Source: Candolleomyces eurysporus
Taxonomy: Eukaryota > Basidiomycota > Agaricomycetes > Agaricales > Psathyrellaceae
NCBI GenBank assembly: GCA_027579435.1
Contig: JANBPK010000710.1
Location: forward strand, 101,063-165,062
Length of the DNA: 64,000 bases
Direction of reading: 5' to 3'
Shown here: in pieces, positions 1-12,872 of the stretch
How positions within the stretch are numbered: position 1 is the first letter of the stretch
Layout: every line of letters starts with the position of its first letter
Position numbers and translations under genes: made by a program
The notes under the pieces: generated by a model
What the model saw: only the letters and a program-made list of their open reading frames with translations
The model's database searches: none
What the model was told of the DNA's origin: nothing

Positions 1-1471
1 TCTACCTCTCATGTTGAGCTGGTGGCTCCTGAGCCCTGTGCGAATACAACTCACGAAGGCCATGCCGAGGTGGTAAATACGACCACGCTCGAGGTAGGCT
101 CTTACTTCTTGCTGTCCTCGAACAGTTTCTGACGTTCGTGTTTTGCAGTTTCCTCAGCTCTGCCCATGTGCGGTTGACGAAGACGAGGCCGCAGCGCTTG
201 CCGCGCTGGACAAGGAGTTATCGGTACGTTCTTATATCTCTATGTCCTTTATCGAGCCGTTTCTGATGTGCGTTCTACAAAAGGAGGCTTTGGAAGATCA
301 AGCTTTACAATTCACCTCGGAGTGTGATATCTTTACCCCACTCCCAAGGAGACCTCATGACGTCGAGACCCCCGAGTGGTTGACTACTAGGACGCCCCCT
401 CCTATCCCTTACGATGAAACGGCGCCACCTACTCCCTTCACCTTACCCTCACCTTCCCCGTCCCCAGAGGTTCAGGAGTTTCCCTGCGAGCTTGACAGGA
501 TTGTCAACCTCAGCATATCCGAACCGATGACTCCACCAACACCTACACCTCTGGGCCGTTTGCCTCCGATGAACCTCGAGGAGTTGAAGCCACTCAAAGT
601 CGAAGAAAGCGCAGCGTTGATCACAGCATCTGAGTCGCAGTTGGAGGAGAGGAGTTCTACTCCTTCCCCCCAATACTACCCTCCAACTGCAACCAGCGAA
701 TCTGGGCTTGCCGACTCCAGGTGGTCTCTTGAGTCTACGGGCGTCGAGGATTATTCGCGGGCACCTGAGATCCATACTCCTCCTCCTACACCTCCCTTCA
801 TTGCCCAGTCGGAGGCCGAGTTGTTCCGTCTACGTGAACGTGTCCCATCCCCTCCTAGCTTTGATTACACGCGGGCACCGGAGATCCATACCCCTCCTCC
901 TACACCTCCCTTCATTGCCCAGTCGGAGGCTGAGTTGTTCCGTCTACGTGAACGTGCTCCATCCCCTCTCAGCATTGTCGAGTCGTCCACCGAGCTTGTC
1001 ACTCTACGTGACCGTGCCCCATCTCCAGAACCGGCCAGCTGCAGTCTCGTCACCCTTCCTTCCAGCTCCAGCTCTGTCGGGCCCGTTCGTCGCTCTGGTC
1101 GAAAGGGGAAATTGACGGCCCCCAAGGCAAAGACGGCCAAGATGATCAAGAAGATGGAGAGAGTGGCCTTTTCAGTGCTGGAAGCATGCGAGAAAGCGAA
1201 GGACTTCGTGGGACGGGACTACGGCTATCCAATCGAGGACCGTCCCGCTCAGGGCCGAATCTGCATGGAGGAGGTTGTCGAGACTGGGGTCGCAGTCGAG
1301 GTTAGACTCCTCGTTGAAGCTCCACCTCTCTTCCCTAGCATGGAGTCCATCGAGCAGGACCTCGTTGACATCGCTGTTTTGGATGGAATCGCGATGTCGG
1401 TGGACGATCCCGAGGAGATGCTTCCTAATCTCCTTCCGGGAACTCCGATGGAGTTGGAGAACTGGCGGTAG
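1..1471 (+). CDS. Proline/serine-rich protein of unknown function (5' end missing)
   Basis: I do not recognise this family. The reading frame is open from base 1, so the start lies outside the window. Two introns are visible: about 94-148 (GTAGGC...TTGCAG) and about 223-282 (GTACGT...AAAAG). Splicing them gives one frame ending at the TAG at 1469-1471. The protein is rich in Pro, Ser, Thr and Glu, with many TPPPTP and PSP segments typical of a disordered region. A basic patch near 1090-1160 (SGRKGKL, KAKTAKMIKKME) could bind nucleic acid or act as a nuclear signal; this is inference. The middle holds a 38-residue tandem repeat, listed separately. The C-terminus is acidic. A gene is well supported by the splice-consistent frame; no function is. 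Confidence 0.6.
751..978 (+). repeat. 114-bp in-frame tandem repeat in the proline-rich gene
   Basis: Two near-identical 114-bp copies (about 751-864 and 865-978) encode a 38-residue unit containing RAPEIHTPPPTPPFIAQSEA then ELFRLRER. A weaker third echo (TELVTLRDRAPSP) follows to about 1030. The period is a multiple of three, so the frame is kept. The copies differ at only a few bases, which points to a recent duplication or to homogenisation. Confidence 0.85.
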
Positions 1472-2980
1472 ATCTGTCACGTCGCGGACGGGGTGGTGGT
1501 GGTGGTGTGCGTTGTATTGTGGGGGTGAAAAATCTTTTCTTTGGTGTTGGTGGTTGTGGTGGTGCCTATCGAGGAGTAGGAGGGAGACGGGGACTTGAAG
1601 GCGAAGATGGTGATGTCCACGGCGTCGGTCGGTCGGAAGGGGAACCTTTTTTTNCTCGTTACTCGAGAGCGGTTTAGTGGTGTCTGGTGCACGCGAGGTA
1701 GCGAGGCTTCACTGAAGTCGTGAAGGTCAACATGCGGGTGTTGGCCGGATCGGCTGTCGGTGCGGGTTCGGAGCGAGAGGAGTGGGATCCCGCAGTCCCT
1801 ATCCTCTTTGCAAAGATCCACTACCTCGCGTTGTTATGGCCCTCTCGGGGCACGCCCTTGGCCGGGTGTGCTCCTTGGGCTGTAACGCGGTTTATTGTCC
1901 TCGGATCGGCAGACCTAGCCAGTCTCGTCGCCCGAGGTACATGCACCGAGCAGGAAAACAAGGCACTACGAAACTGTTCGATTCTCCAGCTGCGGTTCGT
2001 CCATTGGTACGTCTTTTTCTCTGATTCAGCGAGGTAACATCACTGATATTTACGGCCCAATAGACCGCTATATNCCTTCTTATCCTCAGTACCGACGTGA
2101 CTCGACGCCGTTTTTATCGACCCATCTATCCTGCCTGTTTCTTTCTTGCTTTTCCTTCTATTATNTTCTGAGGGTGGTGTCGGCGTGTTGACGATGACGC
2201 CGGTGGAAGTAGGGTGTTTCTTTCTCTCTTTTTACTATTGGCGGGAGAACGGAGGCGAGCGAGTGAGTACCCCAGTCTTGTAGCTTCGCAATATTGGCTA
2301 ACCGGTCACTTCTTTCTTTCACAGATTTCTTTTTTCTTTTCTTTTTGAATCGTTTTGTCATTCAAGTTCCTGCTTATGAGCGCGGAGTGCTTGCCCTCCC
2401 CTTAATNTCGGTAAGTTTNTTCTCTTCTGTGGGTCCAGTAACTAGCGTCTGACTTNATCAAGGGAGCAGCACCTTCGCATTGCGCACGCTACTCTCAAAA
2501 ATTACTACAGACTNGTCTTTNGTCTCTCATCCCGCGACTTCCNGCGCAAGGGAACATACTACGTCTTTCGGTCTTTTATCGGCATCCAACTCAAGATACC
2601 CTATCATGTATTGCTCTTGGATTTAGCCTCGCCAATGTACTATACCATCACCTTTTCCTTCTCTTTTCTTCTGTTTGATTTGTTTCTTTCCCATTTCTCG
2701 TATTTCTCCACATATCGTAATGNACCACAGTTTCTTCCTAATNTACTGTATCTTCCCTCGTATATAGATTCAAATATACTCAGCTTCGTGGACAGATATA
2801 CGCTTCGTTTTGAGACGAGTTGTGCAAGCTTGGCCAAACACCGTGGCTGTCGCGTCGGTGGCAATTGAGACGCGATAGCGCGTGTTGCACTGATGCATCG
2901 ACCTTGTCCACCTCCATGCCTTCTCCATGAAACCTCGTCATCTCCCTCACAAACATACATCATCATAAGTCTCCCAAACT
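1472..2980. other. 1.5-kb intergenic region upstream of APC1
   Basis: No open frame here is protein-like or splice-consistent. The stretch is rich in T and TC tracts with scattered N bases. It must hold the 3' end of the proline-rich gene and the APC1 promoter, but I see no clear TATA box or other defined site. Confidence 0.5.
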
Positions 2981-5900
2981 ATGCCTACTCAATTNAAGAT
3001 ACCACCTCCCGAAGCGCCTAGTATAGGCAACATCTCAAGGCCTTGCGATCGTCATTTAAAAGTCACACTACAAGAAGACATACGCTCAGCCGGCACNGAA
3101 TACCTCTTGAAATCGCCTCACGCTGCGCCACAAAAGGAAGAAACGCGGTTANTGAAGGCAGTCCAGAGTGCTCTTCGCGGTCAAGATGCCGTTCTTCCTG
3201 GAGTTGTGCAAAGTAGCTGGCTCGCGGACGAGGACAACCCTGATGGCAGAGAGATAGTCTGGAATGCGAAGGAAGTGGTGCTGTGTGTTGGAGGTATTAT
3301 CGTCAAGCGATGGAGCTTCTTCCAAGAAAAAGAAGACATACAGTACGCCTGCCTAGGCTTGCTCGAGCAAAACGCCCTAGAAGACCAGAGGCATTTCACC
3401 CCTTCTCAAACTCAGGGATCAGTGGCGGAGGACGATGACCACAGCTCCACCAGGGGCTTGGACGACTCACGACCAACATTCGGACCCTTCGCCCAACTCA
3501 ATTTCCAACGACGCAAGTTCCCTGACAAACGGAAGACTGTANGCGCCGTGTTCGTCTTCCAACGCAGCGTAACCAGTATCTACCTCCAAAATGGCGTCAN
3601 CTTCGCTGTCAACATCCCATTNGTCGTCAGACGGGCGTGGCCTCTTCGACCCCATGGGGTCCTCGTTCAAAGAGTACTCGAGGCATCCGAGCTGGAGGAA
3701 GCAAGGATTACTGGAGAACCTGTGTTACCGACCCTTTTCACGATTACTTCCCCATTCCAAGAACCAGCGGCCGTGGGTCTCGCAACCAAACTCGAAGGTG
3801 GATCATCGAGGAGTGGCTTTCCTTTCAACATCCGCACGGACCTGCCTCGCACTGATGGTGAAGGGAGGTCAACTGCTCCAATGAGCCGAGTTCTGAAATC
3901 GATACCTCCTACCGACATGGTCGTNTGGGTCTCTCCTCTTTCNCTCAATCATGGCATCAAATCCGGTATAGAGAGCAACCAAAGCCTCGTCGTCACTGTN
4001 GATCCCCAGAGATGCAGGTTGTCAATATGGGCATACGCATATTCTGAAGACTCTGTTCAAGTATCCCCTGCAACAGCAGCCGCTGCCCCACCATTGCCTT
4101 CGCTTCCTGCGCTGGCCAAGACCAGGGNATCACACATCATTCCCAATCACTCCCGCCGAACAAGCTCACAGTTCGAAGGCGAACGTCTCGATAGCAAGCC
4201 ACCTCCACCGTCGGCTCCATCAGGAGTTCCTGCTTCAAANGATGTGGTCATGGGAGGCCTCAACCAAGATGGCTTTCCCGTGGTCACAGGGATTCCGTCC
4301 TCCCTGCCTGCCACTGCAACGTTGTCCTCCGCTGGCTCAGTACCAGGAACCACGGCTTTCCCGCATGAAAAGAACCCTCAGGCAAGTTTCTCTCTCAACG
4401 CGTAAAATAGACGCTTATTGTCTCCCAGGACGATCCGATCTTTTCAGCAGCCGATGAACGTATGAAAGCTACATATTGGATGGAGCGCATCGCCGAAGTG
4501 GAGATCCCAGCGTCATAGTAAGGTGCTTGTTGTATCTACGAGGGCTCTTCTCATCGTGGATTCAGTGCAGAAAAGTGGAGATTCTCCAAGGTGGTCTCTT
4601 TCGATGAACGCTTCGACGGCCAACATTGCAAGTCGAGCTTAGGAATATGCTTCAAAGGCACGAATGCNGTACANATTTTCAACATTTTCCTCGAAGGCAC
4701 GGAGTCGAAGGANTTCAAGGTCACCTATTGGGGTCAATATCCAGCCGCGGCCATCGCNTCTGTCGTCGCCACACGGCCTGGTATCAAAGACCTTATGAGT
4801 GTGACTGAAGAAGGCATCGTCTACCTCATCCATCCTCTNCACCCTCATCACTCCGATGGTGCAATCTACAATCTCAACCTCGNCAATCCTTCNGCTCCGT
4901 CTACCGCTCCATATGAAGGCGTACACATATCGAAGCACGGAAAAATCGTTGAGCTGGAAGATGACCGTGGTAGTCTGCTCTCAGTCGCATATCAGGATGG
5001 ATGGAGATGCCGTGTCGACGTCAACATGTGTCCCACCGATGAGCTTACCTTGGATTCCCTTCGAGCGCTATCCCGAACTCTGATGGACGTGGTCTACTAC
5101 GGCGTGCATTTCTACTTCCTCCAAGAGTGGTCCCAGCATGATCGAACCTCTGACCCGGTCCTCCAGTTCAAATGTTTACAGGTCGCTCTGTATGACACCC
5201 ACAATTTGGACGTGGTTCAGGTACCAGCAGCGTCGACTAGCGCTTGGGGTCGGTTGGCATCGAGCGAATCGCACGCTAGGTGCAATCGCGACCTCCTTGT
5301 CTTGTCCAAGTTGAAACCGTACCAGGCGAAGACACCGAGACTTGTTACATCTCTCAGGCAAGATTCGGCGTTAGCATCTCTCGCCACAGCGATGCATGCT
5401 CTTCATTTGCTCGGTGAAGCCTACAAGCTACAAAAGGATAAACACGTATACCTGGTGAGGTTGGCGTCCTGCATTTGCAATCTTGCGGTGCATGTTCGNC
5501 CAGAATGGGCGGATTACTGGAAGAGGCTGTTACCAGACGCAATGGAAGAGTGGCCAGATCCTACGCAGTATGGTANGTTCATTGGANGTCTTGCAATTCC
5601 NTAATTTGCACCTCACAATCTATTTCNNTAGATCTCCAGAATATGGACGACCGTGTCCCGGTTGTCCCCCGCGATATTTATTCGTTCCTCCTCAACATGC
5701 TTCGTTCGGACGCTGACCCGGTTTCTTTCGAGCCGGGCCATCTTTCTTTGTACTTCAAGACTGTCCCTGCGTTTGTTTTCGGTACGCAAGACCCGACAAG
5801 TATCGTCTACAGCCTCAAGCGTCTATATGACCTCTTAATCGATCCGACCGTACCAACGTCCCACAAGCGCGCTGAAAATGCTATAACGTATCTTTTGATG

Positions 5901-8900
5901 CCTGGTGGCCCTGGGATGCAGCTGTTGGACACGTTGCCTCTAGGCCTAGCTGCCCCACTACGAGAGGCAGTCAGAACGTGTCAACTGGCTCCTCCGGGGC
6001 ATTGGAGAGCCGATATGTATAGTCAGATTGGGAGGAAAGATCTGGCGGCGTCGGGTAGTCAAGAAACAGAAGCAATCTTCACAGAAGGCTATCGACCTGC
6101 TAAAGATTTCATGGTGCGATCCATCTTTTCCGCACTTTTGAATGATCTGCTGATTTGCCGTTGCCTTGATAGAATCCGTCNAAACCGAAGCTTACGATCG
6201 GGAAGATTGTCGCAGAAGCAAAGTCTGCTGCGGCCGGAGAGGTTGATGCTACGTCTGGTGTTGAATTCGAACGTGATTCNTTGGTCACNGTTCGCTTCGG
6301 ACANGATAGAAGAATTGAGGAGGTGGCAAGACTGTTGAATTCATCNATTGTATCAACCATCAGACCGCCTGATCGACCAGAGCAAAGGTGGATATACACA
6401 TCCTTCATCTCTTCTTGCACTACTGACGTGGTCGTTACCAGTGAACACGAGCAAGCAAATCAACATCAAAGCCATGCCCTTCGAGTTGGAGAGCGCACGC
6501 TAGCCCTTTCATATGGACGTGCGATGTTCACCTTNGGCTCNGTCCGCAAAGTCACTCGTGAATCTCATGCCATCCCGAAGATCGAATACACCATCAAGCT
6601 TCTACCGCTCAACATNACCGTCACTCCAGAAAACGGGAAGATTGCGNCAGACGCTATTCATTGGGGCGAGTTCCACAATGGTGTAGCAGCAGGCCTACGA
6701 ATTTCGCCGAANGCNCAAGGCGTTGAGAGCTCGTGGATNACCTTCAACAAGCCTTCAGAATTGACACCAGAACACGCCGGATTCCTTTTTGCCTTGGGGC
6801 TCACNGGCCATCTGAAAGAGTTGATGACATGGCACACTTTCCAATACTTGACACCGAAGCACGATCTTACATCCATCGCTGTTCTGCTTGGGTTAGCAGC
6901 ATCAAACGTAGGCAAAGCCACCCAACGGATCGTCAAGCTGCTAGCCGTCCACACCCCTGCCCTGCTCCCCACTCCCAACATCGACCTCAATGTTTCGTTG
7001 CTCACGCAAGCAGCAGGCCTTTCGGCTCTCGGTCTACTCTATATGGGTACGAAGAATCGGCGTATGGCGGAGGTTTGCTTGGGNGAGATCAGTAGGAAGG
7101 ATCTCGTTCAGCCAGATCTGAGCAACGAACATCGGGAGGCGTACACGTTCTCAGCCGCGATCGCATTCGGGATGACCATGCTAGGGAAGGGATCTCTCAT
7201 TCCAGCTGATCTNGACCTCCTACAACGTCTGTCCATCCTTCTTCATGGCGATGTCACCCTTCAAGCTCGGGACAAACCCATCAANCCGTTCGACATCAAT
7301 CTCACTTCGCCGGCTGCTGCAATTGCTTTGGGTCTGATGTACATGAAGACGGGAAGGCAGGATGTCGCCGATCTTTTGACAATCCCAGATACGGTGCTCG
7401 GTCTCAATCGCGTTCAGCCCAGCTTCCTGATGATTCGGACGATTGCGAAGGGTCTGATTATGTGGAGTCAGGTGGAACCGACGGAGAAGTATATCGCATC
7501 CCAGATNCCAGAGAATATTGCCGAAGCGATGGCGCCAGCTGGACCAGGACAAGCCAAGGTGATTGAAGGCGCGTTCGAGTTGGCGTATTACAATATCATC
7601 GCTGGGGTGTGTTTCGTCATTGGCCTGAAGTTCGCTGGTACCGCGAGGAAGGACGCCTACAATCTTTTGGCAGCGCATTATGAAGTATTTGCGAAACATG
7701 TTTTCGCAGTCTGTCAGTCTCCTTTCCATTCTTTTAGCTGGCTTTTTGTTAACGATTATCATTAGCTGGCCCCGTCTATGAAGGAAGNATCAAACGTGCA
7801 GCTCTACGGGAAGGATTGAANCAAATTTCCTTGGCNATCAGCATGGTCATGGCTGGAACAGGCGAATCCCTCTGCATACGACGCATCCGGTGTGCCTATG
7901 GTGTCTTCCAAAACAATATGTACCACCAGAACTTCCGGTATGGCGTGCATGTCGTCACCATGCAATCCTTGGGTCTCATCGCCCTCGGTGGCGGTTCGTA
8001 TACCCTTGGAAATTCNGANGCGTCAATTGCNTGTCTNGTAGCAGCCTTCTTCCCTCGGACACACGCCAATGCATCAGACAACAAATGCTATCTTCAAGCC
8101 CTAAGGCATTTGTGGGTTCTCGCCGTNGAGCCCCGGTGTCTGGTNGCAAGGGATGTTGATACGGGCGAGATCTGTTTCCTGCCTGTCAAGGTCACATACA
8201 AAGAGGAAGGACGGACGCCGACTGCACCGCTCATTTCGCCCACCATGATCCCGGACTTCAACCTCCTGGTGGCAATCCGAGTGGATACACCCCGATACTG
8301 GCCATTCTATATCGACGTTGTCACGTACCCACGACATCGCGAGGCGTTATTGCGCAACCAGACATTATATGTCAAACGCAGGACCGCGTTCCTCAGCTAC
8401 AGCGANGATCCTCGCGGAAGTCGCAGTCTGTTCGTGCGGAGTGGGTCCTCGCCACTCGAGTCCGCGATTCTGGACTTTCCCCAGGCCGCGGACCCCAAGA
8501 CCCACCCTGGCAACGATCTCTCGCAGTTCATCACNTCCTTCTCGAACAACATCATCTTTCTGGCGTTTGCGGATGCCCTGTGTCGGTCAGAAGAGGAGGA
8601 NGCGTCGGAGGAGGAGAGGATACTGCATAATTATTGTCATGCTGCGTTGCTTGACTGTATNATGCAGGATAAGCCGCAGACGCTGCAGACGCATNTGGAG
8701 CTGTTCCATGCGNGGCATATGTACGTNCCCGACCCGCTCTTCAACCTCGTCTACCAGGACATGCGGGTCGCGGCGGATTTCTATGGGNGGGTGTATGACA
8801 AGCGGTTTAGTGGACGGGCGGAGAATAATATGAGGACGGGGCTGTTGAGGGATACGGCGGTGTTTGGGGCGTTGCATAGTATGGAGAAGCCGTTGGAGTC

Positions 8901-9297
8901 GTTGAGGGTCACGCAGGGGTTCCTCAAGATGCTGGGTCGGTATGTCAGGCACGAGNCGTTCCGCTCGACTGCGCAGGANATCAATACGGATCCTCANCAG
9001 GCGAAGNTCGACCTTTCGATAGAGCGCACGGTGGAGCGGTTGATGTCGTGGTATTTGTTGTCGAACAGCGTGCCGATGCCGGAGACGCTTCGTGTTCTGA
9101 GGGATTGTGTGAGGCAGAAGAGGGCGGAGGTTTTACCGACGCTTGGGGGGAATGAGCAGAAGATNGCGGAGCTGGATATTGCGTTGCAGGCGGCGTTTAG
9201 GACTGCGGGGAATAAGATGACGCTCCCGCCTGGGTGGGCTGTGAGGTCGTTTGACGAGGTTATTGCAGCATGGGATATGACTCGGCCACTTCACTAA
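2981..9297 (+). CDS. APC1: Anaphase-promoting complex subunit 1 (APC1/cyclosome scaffold)
   Basis: Largest subunit of the APC/C ubiquitin ligase, which drives mitotic exit by marking securin and cyclins for destruction. The N-terminal half matches the APC1 propeller region: KAVQSALRGQ early, then GICFKG and a stretch ending in an insert rich in Pro and Ser. The C-terminal half carries proteasome/cyclosome repeats, seen as HAGFLFALGLTGHLKEL, SIAVLLGLAASNVG, TQAAGLSALGLLYMG and AAAIALGLMYMKTGRQDVAD. A conserved tail follows, with MQSLGLIALGGGSYTLGN and TPRYWPFYIDV. Introns are short: about 4383-4427, 4518-4561 (acceptor TTCAG), 5574-5631, 6113-6170, 6386-6440 and one near 7711-7766. The spliced length is close to 1900-2000 residues, usual for APC1. 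Many N bases replace codon positions without breaking the frame. The start ATG opens the first long frame. Confidence 0.92.
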
Positions 9298-9493
9298 TTC
9301 GGATTGAATACGTACGTACATCTATCTTTTTTTGACCAGTTGGTGTGCCTTTTTGCGGACTCGTACATTCTCTCTTTTCATTCTGATATACATGCAACGA
9401 ATGATTATTATGATGAGATGCGATATATGATATGAGGTATAAATATACAATGGGAAGGGATACTACTTTTGGGGTTTCTCTGCTGCCATCTCT
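9298..9493. other. Short convergent spacer between APC1 and DAHP synthase
   Basis: About 200 bp between two convergent 3' ends. It is AT-rich with TATAT tracts and presumably holds overlapping 3' UTRs and polyadenylation signals for both genes. No gene is seen. Confidence 0.5.
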
Positions 9494-10836
<1,343 letters not shown>

Positions 10837-11656
10837 GGCTATAAAACAGAGGATATGAAGAGGTGAAAGCAGAAGGCAAGAAAGGGGGTACCGAATCTGA
10901 AGGAGGTTGGCATGGCTTTTTATGCTTTCGCTTCAAAGATTTTCTGGGGACGGAGGAAATGGTCAAAAACTTGAGATGGCTGCTAATTCTGACTCGGCCG
11001 ATCCCATCACACTGCCCAGGTCACCTGATCTGTCACCCAGCCAATCACCGAACCTCCGATTCACCTGGCTCTGTCTGGACTCGGGAAGGTGGGGGCTATC
11101 AGCTCTCTACACATCGGCCTTGAAGATCGTCGTCAAAGTACCCACTCGCTGCATAGTTGCAGAGCTCAAGGCGTTACGACAATGGCCCACCCTTGAAGAC
11201 GTCCGGATAATCCACCCAAATCGGAGAAACCTCTGATTCCATCACTCTTCCGCCTTTGGCGCGCTACAGCTACATCGACCAGATTGCTCCGCGCTCCCCT
11301 TTGTTTAGCTGCTGTGGAGCGGGCGACCGAACAAATGTATTGGCTGTATGCTGGCGAACGTGTATTTGTGTGGTCAGTAATGATATGAGATATCGTAGTC
11401 ATCGCGTCAAGTGGTAGAAGGTTGTAGCTGTGGTTGAGCTCGATACTCACTACGTCTCTTCCTCTTTCCACTTTGGCCAGAAGCCACCATCAAACACCGT
11501 CCATTCCCATAAATTAAGAACATGATTGCAATGAGGAGGTGGCCGTTTCCCCAGGTTTGGGCATCATGTTTGGTTGTACCCTCAACAAATATCAAAAAGG
11601 GGAACGCGGAGCGCTCTGTATTGAATTGACTGTATCTCTTTTACGACGCTCACGAT
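10837..11656. promoter_or_regulatory. Divergent spacer between DAHP synthase and RPC11
   Basis: An 820-bp head-to-head region that must contain both promoters. No obvious TATA box is seen near either start. Minus-strand open frames of 62-101 codons (11166-11595) do not resemble a known family, and I do not call them genes. Confidence 0.4.
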
Positions 11657-12216
11657 GCTATTTTGCCCAACTTGCGCGAATATACTGGTGATATCGGCTG
11701 ATACGGGTGTAAACAAGTGGGCCTGCAATAGCTGTGCCTACGAATTTCCTATCACCAAACAGGTGCGTAGCAACCACAGCAAAACTCCGTCCCCATTCAA
11801 TTCAACCAGGTCGGGTTTTCCAAGATGACTTCGAGAACAAGGTTAAAGCGAAAGGAGATTGACGATGTTCTCGGTGGAGATGAGATGTGGAAGCATGCAG
11901 ATCAGACACAGGGTAAGGACGAACGTGTGTTTGGAATGAATCAACGTTCTCTCACCTCCTGCTTCTAGCATCCTGCGACAAGTGCAACTTCAATGCGGCC
12001 TACTTCTATCAGCTCCAGATTCGGTCCGCTGATGAACCGATGACAACATGTCAGTTTTTTTTGCGTTTCAAGTTTTCCGTGCACTGATATCTGACGGGCC
12101 GTCTTCTTCGTTTGCAGTCTACCGGTGGGTACTGTCCATGGCGTTTCTACTGTGCTTCTGACACGCAGGTTTGCTGCAGTTGCGTTCAATGTGCCCACCA
12201 ATGGCGTGAAAACTGA
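11657..12216 (+). CDS. RPC11: RNA polymerase III subunit RPC11 (C11/POLR3K)
   Basis: Small Pol III subunit related to Rpb9 and TFIIS, needed for transcript cleavage, termination and reinitiation. Exon 1 encodes the N-terminal zinc ribbon MLFCPTCANILVIS...CNSC. Exon 2 begins MTSRTRLKRKEIDDVLGGDE. Exon 3 carries SCDKCNFNAAYFYQLQIRSA followed by DEPMTT. A micro-exon encodes F-Y-R. The final exon gives CVQCAHQWREN and a TGA at 12214-12216, the invariant TFIIS-like C-terminus. The DE pair and the second CxxC...CxxC ribbon are intact. Five exons in 560 bp, including a 7-bp micro-exon near 12119-12125, make this gene easy to mis-annotate. The length of about 110 residues is normal. A Pol III-transcribed tRNA gene lies 370 bp downstream, probably by chance. 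Confidence 0.92.
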
Positions 12217-12570
12217 AAAACACGCTCAAGTTATCCAACGCGACCTCATCTCCGAGTCATCGCTTGTGTCCGACTATTTTCAGAGCTATGCAAACTCAAC
12301 TCATCGAGCAGAATAGGTATACACTATCAGGCTGATCTGCACAGCTTGTGGAAGGAGAAGCACCCCCGGCTGGATTGCAAGACAATGTCTTGCGAGGTCT
12401 ACGGAACGACCGGTGGAAAGGGCGTCTTCGACGGTATTGTCAAAAATACACAAAAAGACTCATAAATTCTAAAATTAAATCGATTTGAAGTAAAAGATCT
12501 CCTTTGAAATACTTGTGCGCAAATCCACCGGCAGCATAAAAGTTCGCAAATCAAAGAATGAGAATCAAGT
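12217..12570. other. Spacer between RPC11 and tRNA-Lys
   Basis: About 350 bp with no recognisable gene. It becomes AT-rich near the tRNA terminator. It holds the RPC11 3' UTR. Confidence 0.4.
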
Positions 12571-12578
12571 AAAAAAAA
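12571..12578 (-). terminator. Pol III terminator of tRNA-Lys
   Basis: Eight consecutive A on the plus strand are eight T on the tRNA strand, starting 10 bp past the tRNA 3' end. This is a strong Pol III stop signal. Confidence 0.8.
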
Positions 12579-12588
12579 NGTTGAAGTA

Positions 12589-12676
12589 GCCCACCGCGAG
12601 GGTCGAACTCGCAGCCTTCAGATACCGCCTTAGATGCCTAAGAGTCTGACGCTCTATCCGATTGAGCTAGGCGGGC
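12589..12676 (-). tRNA. trnK-CUU: tRNA-Lys (anticodon CUU) with a 15-nt intron
   Basis: The minus strand folds into a full cloverleaf. Acceptor stem GCCCGCC/GGTGGGC has one G-U pair; D stem GCTC/GAGC; anticodon stem TCAGA/TCTGA; T stem GCGAG/CTCGC with loop TTCGACC. Loop bases C-T-CTT-A give anticodon CUU, hence lysine. A 15-nt intron (12624-12638, GGCATCTAAGGCGGT) sits directly after position 37, the canonical place for nuclear tRNA introns. Without it the tRNA is 73 nt. The internal B box GAGTTCGACCC is present and CCA is not encoded, as expected in eukaryotes. Confidence 0.95.
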
Positions 12677-12800
12677 GGTGTTGGTATTTAATTACCGGCT
12701 TATATAATGCAATATTTTGCACTTGTTTCTTCTTCCCAAAAGCGCCAAGAGACAGCGGTAATTGACAAGCTGCACTGCACGACTCGCAGCTGAGCAAAGC

Positions 12801-12808
12801 TATAAAAG
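12801..12808 (+). promoter_or_regulatory. TATA box of the SPRY gene
   Basis: TATAAAAG lies 65 bp upstream of the ATG at 12873. A 21-codon upstream ORF begins at 12820 and overlaps that ATG out of frame; whether it is transcribed depends on the start site. Confidence 0.5.
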
Positions 12809-12872
12809 CCTTGATAGACATGGACCCTGCCTACTACTTCCGCTTTTCCCCAACATTCATCACGCAGTCAGG

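Noticed and set aside
865..1149. 94-codon minus-strand frame inside the proline-rich gene
   Set aside because: Antisense to a repeated, compositionally biased coding region; no family pattern.
11166..11595. Minus-strand frames between DAHP synthase and RPC11
   Set aside because: Short, not splice-consistent with each other, no recognisable motif; the region must carry two promoters.
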